Both the position numbers and the translations under genes were made by a program. DNA of 64,000 nt from Actinomadura sp. K4S16 (lineage in GTDB: Bacteria > Actinomycetota > Actinomycetes > Streptosporangiales > Streptosporangiaceae): assembly GCF_008327685.1 (NCBI RefSeq), contig NZ_BDDE01000014.1:540678-604677 (forward strand), in the 5' to 3' direction. Below are positions 60,711 to 64,000 of this stretch, one piece after another; position 1 is the first letter of the stretch, and each line of letters starts with the position of its first letter. The notes beneath the pieces were generated by a model. It saw only the letters and a program-made list of their open reading frames with translations, ran no database searches and was not told the origin of the DNA.

Positions 60711-61625
60711 ATGATCATGACCAACGCCACGCACTCCGCCGACACCCTCGACGAGGTCGAGGGGGCGTACCCCTTCCACATCACCAAGGAAGAGGAGCGG
60801 CGACTGCGCCTGCAGGGCGCGCGGGCCGTCCCGTCGCCGGTGATCGGGCAGGCGACGTCGTTCGACGAGTACAACCGGCAGCTGATGATCCCGCCCGCGG
60901 TGATGGACCTGGCGCGGAAGGCCGCGGACCTGCGGCTCTCCGCGTGGGAGGTGGAGGCGATGCGCAAGCACCTTGCCCCCTCCGAGAGCGACGAGGACAT
61001 GGGGCTCCTGCGCCGGATCCTGCTGAAGAAGAACGACAAGGACGACTCGCACCCGCCCTACATCCGCGTCGCCTGCACCGGCCGGGGAGACTTCGACCAT
61101 CTGGCGACCGAACACGGGCACCTCGACAGCCTCGACGACACCGAAGGCGACATCGGCTCACCGGTGGTGCTGGAGATCTGGCCGGCGCAGCACTACTCGC
61201 CCATCCACTCCCACGGGCACACGTCCGGGATCGTCTTCTGCCTCGCCGGCCAGCTCGACGTCATGCTCTACGACGACCTGGACTGGGACGCCACCAAGCT
61301 CGGCCTGGTCACCCTCACCCCGGGGCAGTGCGCCTGGCTCACCAAGGAGACCTACGCCGTGCACCGGGTGTTCTGCCCCATGGACGGCGGCGACGGCACC
61401 ACCGGCCCGGGCTTCGTGAACTCCACCGACGAGTTCGGCGCCAGCTTCCACGTGTACCTCAACCCCGACGAGACCGCCATCGAGATCAACGACGGCGAGA
61501 GCCACAACCGCAACGTCTTCGACTACATCCGCGAGGACAACCAGGAGCGGGACAAGTTCACGACCCACTCCGACCTCTCCTGGAGCGTCCTGCGCCGCGT
61601 CCTGTCCAGCACCCCGCTGACCTGA
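60711..61625 (+). CDS. cysteine-dioxygenase-like cupin protein
   Basis: A 304-residue protein. About 150 N-terminal residues are helical and charged (LRRILLKKNDKDDSHPPYIR). The C-terminal cupin (about 150-270) resembles type I cysteine dioxygenase: EIWPAQHYSPIHSHGHTSGI has the HxH iron ligands, then FCLAGQLDVMLYDDL, and a third His in YAVHRVFCP. Thiol oxidation is plausible, but the long N-terminus is unusual for a bacterial CDO of about 200 residues. The upstream 236-bp gap (60475-60710) contains an AT-rich patch near 60580-60640, probably the promoter. AGGAG precedes the ATG. Confidence 0.78.
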   Translation: MIMTNATHSADTLDEVEGAYPFHITKEEERRLRLQGARAVPSPVIGQATSFDEYNRQLMIPPAVMDLARKAADLRLSAWEVEAMRKHLAPSESDEDMGLLRRILLKKNDKDDSHPPYIRVACTGRGDFDHLATEHGHLDSLDDTEGDIGSPVVLEIWPAQHYSPIHSHGHTSGIVFCLAGQLDVMLYDDLDWDATKLGLVTLTPGQCAWLTKETYAVHRVFCPMDGGDGTTGPGFVNSTDEFGASFHVYLNPDETAIEINDGESHNRNVFDYIREDNQERDKFTTHSDLSWSVLRRVLSSTPLT

Positions 61626-61643
61626 TTCGCAACGCCGGTGCAC

Positions 61644-61670
61644 TGCCGGGCGGCCCGCCGCCGCCCGGCA
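61644..61670. terminator. bidirectional terminator
   Basis: 10-bp perfect stem (TGCCGGGCGG / CCGCCCGGCA) with a 7-nt loop between the convergent cupin and aldo/keto reductase genes. Confidence 0.75.
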
Positions 61671-61707
61671 TCACCGCGCGCCGAGCATGATCATGTTTCG
61701 GCCCGCC

Positions 61708-62733
61708 TCACGGGGAGGACGCGTGGGACGAGGCAAGGGCGGTGAAGGCGGAGCCGAAGACCCATGGAGAGGTCTCGGCGATGAAGTCGTTCGGGAAACC
61801 GGGCGTGAACTCGGTGGCCTCGGTCAGGCGAGTGACGATCTCGGGCGGGAGGGCGAGGTCGACGGCGGCGAGGTTCTCGCGCAGCTGATCACTGGTGCGC
61901 GCCCCGATGATGGGCTGGACGATGGGCGAACGGCTCATCGTCCAAGCGATCGCCACCTGCGCCGGCGTGGCTCCGAGCTCGTCGGCGGCCTCTCCGACAA
62001 CGCGGGCGACGGCGTGGTCGCCGTCCGAGAGGGGTGCGCCGGCGAGCCGGCCGCCGGAGGTCCCCGATCGGGTGTACTTTCCCGACAGCACCCCGCCGGC
62101 CAGCGGGCTCCAGGCCGTGACGCCGAGTCCGAGCATCTCGGCCATCGGCAGCAGGTCTCGTTCGATATCGCGCTTCAGCAGGCTGTAGGGGACCTGCAGA
62201 GCGATGAACCGGCTCCAGCTGCGGCACTGGGCCAGCGTGTTGGCGTGCGCGACGACCCAGGCGGGGGCATCGGAGATCCCCACGTACAGCACCTTGCCGG
62301 CCTGGACCGCGTCGTCGAGCGCGCGCATTGTCTCCTCGACCGGCGTGTGCCGGTCCCACATGTGCACCCAGTACACGTCGAGGTAGTCGGTGCGCAGCCG
62401 GCGCAGGCTGGTCTCCAGCGATGCGCGCAGATTCTTGCGCTGGTTGCCGGCCGCGTTCGGATCATTGCGGTCGCGGGAGACGGTGTACTTGGTGCCGAGC
62501 ACGAACGAGTCCCGCCGGCCTTCCAGGAGTTCGCCGAGGAAGTCCTCGCTGGCCCCGTCGCGGTAGTTCACCGCGGTGTCGATCATGTTTCCGCCGGCTT
62601 CGGCGTACTGGTCGAGCATCCGGCGGCACTCGGGCAGGGGCGCGCCCACTCCGCCCTGTTCGCCGAAGGTCATCGCACCCAGGATCGCCTCGGAGACCCG
62701 TAGGCCGCTGGCGCCCAGCGTGCGGTACCTCAT
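61708..62733 (-). CDS. aldo/keto reductase
   Basis: A 341-residue NADP(H)-dependent TIM-barrel reductase. MRYRTLGASGLRVSEAILGA is the AKR start, the catalytic Asp and Tyr are in NMIDTAVNYRDG, Lys in VLGTKYTVS and His in DYLDVYWVHMWDRH. The cofactor end is VQPIIGARTSDQLRENLAAV. It belongs to the AKR11/12-like group that acts on carbonyls. Its start overlaps the stop of the upstream VOC gene by 4 bp, so both are translated together. The unit diverges from a TetR regulator. Confidence 0.94.
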   Translation of the reverse strand: MRYRTLGASGLRVSEAILGAMTFGEQGGVGAPLPECRRMLDQYAEAGGNMIDTAVNYRDGASEDFLGELLEGRRDSFVLGTKYTVSRDRNDPNAAGNQRKNLRASLETSLRRLRTDYLDVYWVHMWDRHTPVEETMRALDDAVQAGKVLYVGISDAPAWVVAHANTLAQCRSWSRFIALQVPYSLLKRDIERDLLPMAEMLGLGVTAWSPLAGGVLSGKYTRSGTSGGRLAGAPLSDGDHAVARVVGEAADELGATPAQVAIAWTMSRSPIVQPIIGARTSDQLRENLAAVDLALPPEIVTRLTEATEFTPGFPNDFIAETSPWVFGSAFTALASSHASSP

Positions 62734-63176
62734 GCCTCCTCCGACCCGGAGAACATCTGCGCGGCCCGCGCGACGACCTCCTCGTGCGGCACGTCGCGCA
62801 CGTGCTGGTCCAGCGCCCACCGGTGCCCGAACGGATCAAGGAACTGGCCGGTGCGATCACCCCAGAACGCGTCGTGCACCGGCTCGAAGACCGTGGCACC
62901 GGCCGCCGTCGCCCGCGCCCATGCCGCGTCGACGTCGGAGACGTCGACATGCAGCGCGGCGGGGGTGCCACCGAGGACGGCCGGTGCGCGCATGCCGCGT
63001 TCGGGCATCTCTCCCGCCACCGCCAGGACGGTGTCGCCGAGCCGCAGTTCGACGGTCAGCGTCGGCCCGCCGGGAAGGGTTATGCGGCTCGTCTCGCGTG
63101 CGCCCAACGCCTCGGCGTACCAGACGGCCGCCCGGTCGGGATCGGTGACGACCAGATGAATCGCGATATCTGCCAT
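62730..63176 (-). CDS. VOC-superfamily (glyoxalase/PhnB-like) protein
   Basis: A 148-residue VOC protein. The two beta-alpha-beta-beta-beta modules are MADIAIHLVVTDPDRAAVWY to LRLGDTVLAVAGEMPE and AALHVDVSDVDAAWARATAA to GQFLDPFGHRWALDQHVRDV. The C-terminal DRTGQFLDPFGH matches PhnB/glyoxalase-like members. It probably binds a metal and isomerises or modifies a small organic compound, or gives drug resistance. TATGGT lies 7 nt before the ATG, so it is likely leaderless. Confidence 0.9.
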   Translation of the reverse strand: MADIAIHLVVTDPDRAAVWYAEALGARETSRITLPGGPTLTVELRLGDTVLAVAGEMPERGMRAPAVLGGTPAALHVDVSDVDAAWARATAAGATVFEPVHDAFWGDRTGQFLDPFGHRWALDQHVRDVPHEEVVARAAQMFSGSEEA

Positions 63177-63183
63177 GGAGCGG

Positions 63184-63228
63184 ACCATACACGTTGTACG
63201 GACATAGCGTATAGACATGGCGTATGAT
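63184..63228. promoter_or_regulatory. divergent promoters and direct repeat between VOC and TetR genes
   Basis: Minus-strand -10 TATGGT (63184-63189) serves the VOC gene and plus-strand -10 TATGAT (63223-63228) serves the TetR gene. Each ends 6-7 nt before its start codon. Between them is a 12-bp direct repeat (GACATAGCGTAT at 63201, GACATGGCGTAT at 63215; period 14), a possible TetR binding region. Confidence 0.5.
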
Positions 63229-63234
63229 CTTAAA

Positions 63235-63888
63235 ATGGCCGCCAAGCGCTCCACCCCGCCCGCTCGCCGATCGGACACGCCGCCCGCCTCCGGCCGAACC
63301 CGGGAGCAGATCCTGTCGGCGACGCGCGAGCTGCTGCGGGAGCGCCGGTTCGACAGCCTCAGCGTCGCCGACGTCCTGACCGCCGCCGGGGTGTCCCGCG
63401 CCAGCTTCTACTTCTACTTCCCCAACAAGCAGGCCGTGCTGGCCGAGCTGGTACGACGGGCCGTGGCGCAGGGCCGGCAGGCCGCCGATCCCTGGACCGG
63501 CGGACGGCAGGACCCGATCACCGCGCTGCGAGCGGGGACGCGGGAAGGCGCCCGGCTGTGGCGCGACAACGCGGGCGTCCTCACGGCGATCGTGGAGAAC
63601 TGGGCCTCCGACGCGGACCTGCGAGCTCTCTGGCTCGAACAGATGGACCTCTTCACCGAAGCCGCCGTGACGCGTATCCGGTCCGACCCGCAGGCCATGG
63701 AACGACTCGCCGGGATGAACGTGCGCGCCATCGCCGCGTCACTGACCTGGCACGGCGAGCGGCTCTACTATCTGGCCGCGGCCGGGATCCCGCCCTTCGA
63801 CGACGAGGACACCCTCGTCGACGTCCTCACCAACGCCTGGACCACCACCCTCTACGGGCGGCCGGCCGAGGCGGCGCCGGATCATTGA
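63235..63888 (+). CDS. TetR-family transcriptional regulator
   Basis: A 217-residue TetR protein. After a disordered basic start, the helix-turn-helix spans about 20-70 (TREQILSATRELLRERRFDS, ADVLTAAGVSRASFYFYFPN). The all-helical C-terminal ligand domain resembles the EthR group (LRALWLEQMDLFTEAAVTRI, ASLTWHGERLYYLAAAG). ATG at 63235 is preferred because TATGAT ends 6 nt upstream; an in-frame ATG at 63217 is the alternative. It probably represses the divergent VOC-aldo/keto reductase operon and itself. A weak 6-bp hairpin follows the stop. Confidence 0.92.
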   Translation: MAAKRSTPPARRSDTPPASGRTREQILSATRELLRERRFDSLSVADVLTAAGVSRASFYFYFPNKQAVLAELVRRAVAQGRQAADPWTGGRQDPITALRAGTREGARLWRDNAGVLTAIVENWASDADLRALWLEQMDLFTEAAVTRIRSDPQAMERLAGMNVRAIAASLTWHGERLYYLAAAGIPPFDDEDTLVDVLTNAWTTTLYGRPAEAAPDH

Positions 63889-63930
63889 GACGGGACCCGG
63901 CCCGTCACCGCGACGCCCGGCGGCATCGCC

Positions 63931-64000
63931 TCAACGACGATCCCGTTGGGCCCACGCAGGGCCGTCGAACCAGGCGAGCGTGTCGTCGGCGAGTTCGCGC
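63931..64000 (-). CDS. C-terminal end of a gene running in from the right edge
   Basis: On the minus strand the last 22 codons in the window read RELADDTLAWFDGPAWAQRD and end in TGA at 63931-63933. Codon bias is normal for coding DNA here. The segment is too short to assign a family. Confidence 0.5.
   Translation of the reverse strand, partial: RELADDTLAWFDGPAWAQRDRR

Overview
The window is very GC-rich DNA from a filamentous actinomycete. I think Thermomonosporaceae (Actinomadura or a close relative) is most likely, but that is inference. The signs are codons almost always ending in G or C, many GTG starts, several starts with a -10-like hexamer 6-7 nt upstream (leaderless genes), a CU044_5270-type protein paired with an ECF sigma factor, a subtilisin-inhibitor-like protein, and many LuxR, TetR, XRE and two-component regulators. 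No rRNA, tRNA, phage, transposase or CRISPR array is visible. It reads as accessory chromosome.

0-10 kb: a truncated OmpR-type response regulator, two small membrane proteins, an acyl-CoA synthetase, a secreted EEP-fold protein with altered catalytic residues, a solitary divergent EF-Tu with a structured leader, an ECF sigma factor with its partner, an MFS transporter and arginine deiminase. 10-17.7 kb: a regulatory ATPase, a PAS/GAF histidine kinase with an odd C-terminal insertion, an NCS1 transporter under a TPP riboswitch, a rhodanese, a membrane-anchored SSI-type inhibitor, a scramblase-like protein and an Fpg/Nei glycosylase. 17.7-21.4 kb: a copper operon (copZ, His-rich protein, P-type ATPase) behind two CsoR-type operators and ended by a perfect 23-bp hairpin.

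21.4-31.6 kb: a divergent MarR/old-yellow-enzyme pair with a three-half-site operator, TenA, a fused polysaccharide deacetylase-glycosyltransferase with a small membrane partner, a divergent sigma/anti-sigma-like pair, a solute-binding lipoprotein, a RibD-type reductase, a HisI variant and a membrane protein. 31.6-42.3 kb: a two-component pair, then small regulator/target modules (XRE with NTF2-like and cupin, TetR with MFS, FMN reductase with MFS, SDR), several with visible operators, plus a gene remnant.

42.3-50.7 kb: the most system-like locus. A degenerate histidine kinase, an active kinase and a LuxR response regulator overlap one another, and diverge from a MacB/FtsX-type ABC transporter and a secreted TAP-like peptidase. 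A perfect 15-bp inverted repeat lies in the divergent region. 50.7-64 kb: a large LuxR-ATPase, a RibD-type reductase, an FAD oxidase, an XRE-cupin regulator diverging from an aminotransferase, an apparent deletion scar that joins 5'-truncated hydrolase and MerR genes head to head, a serine-hydrolase-fold protein without its catalytic motifs, a cysteine-dioxygenase-like cupin, an aldo/keto reductase-VOC pair and a TetR regulator.

Recurring themes are local regulator/target pairs with palindromic operators in promoter spacers, thiamine salvage (TPP riboswitch plus TenA), copper efflux, and at least three enzyme-fold proteins with eroded catalytic residues.
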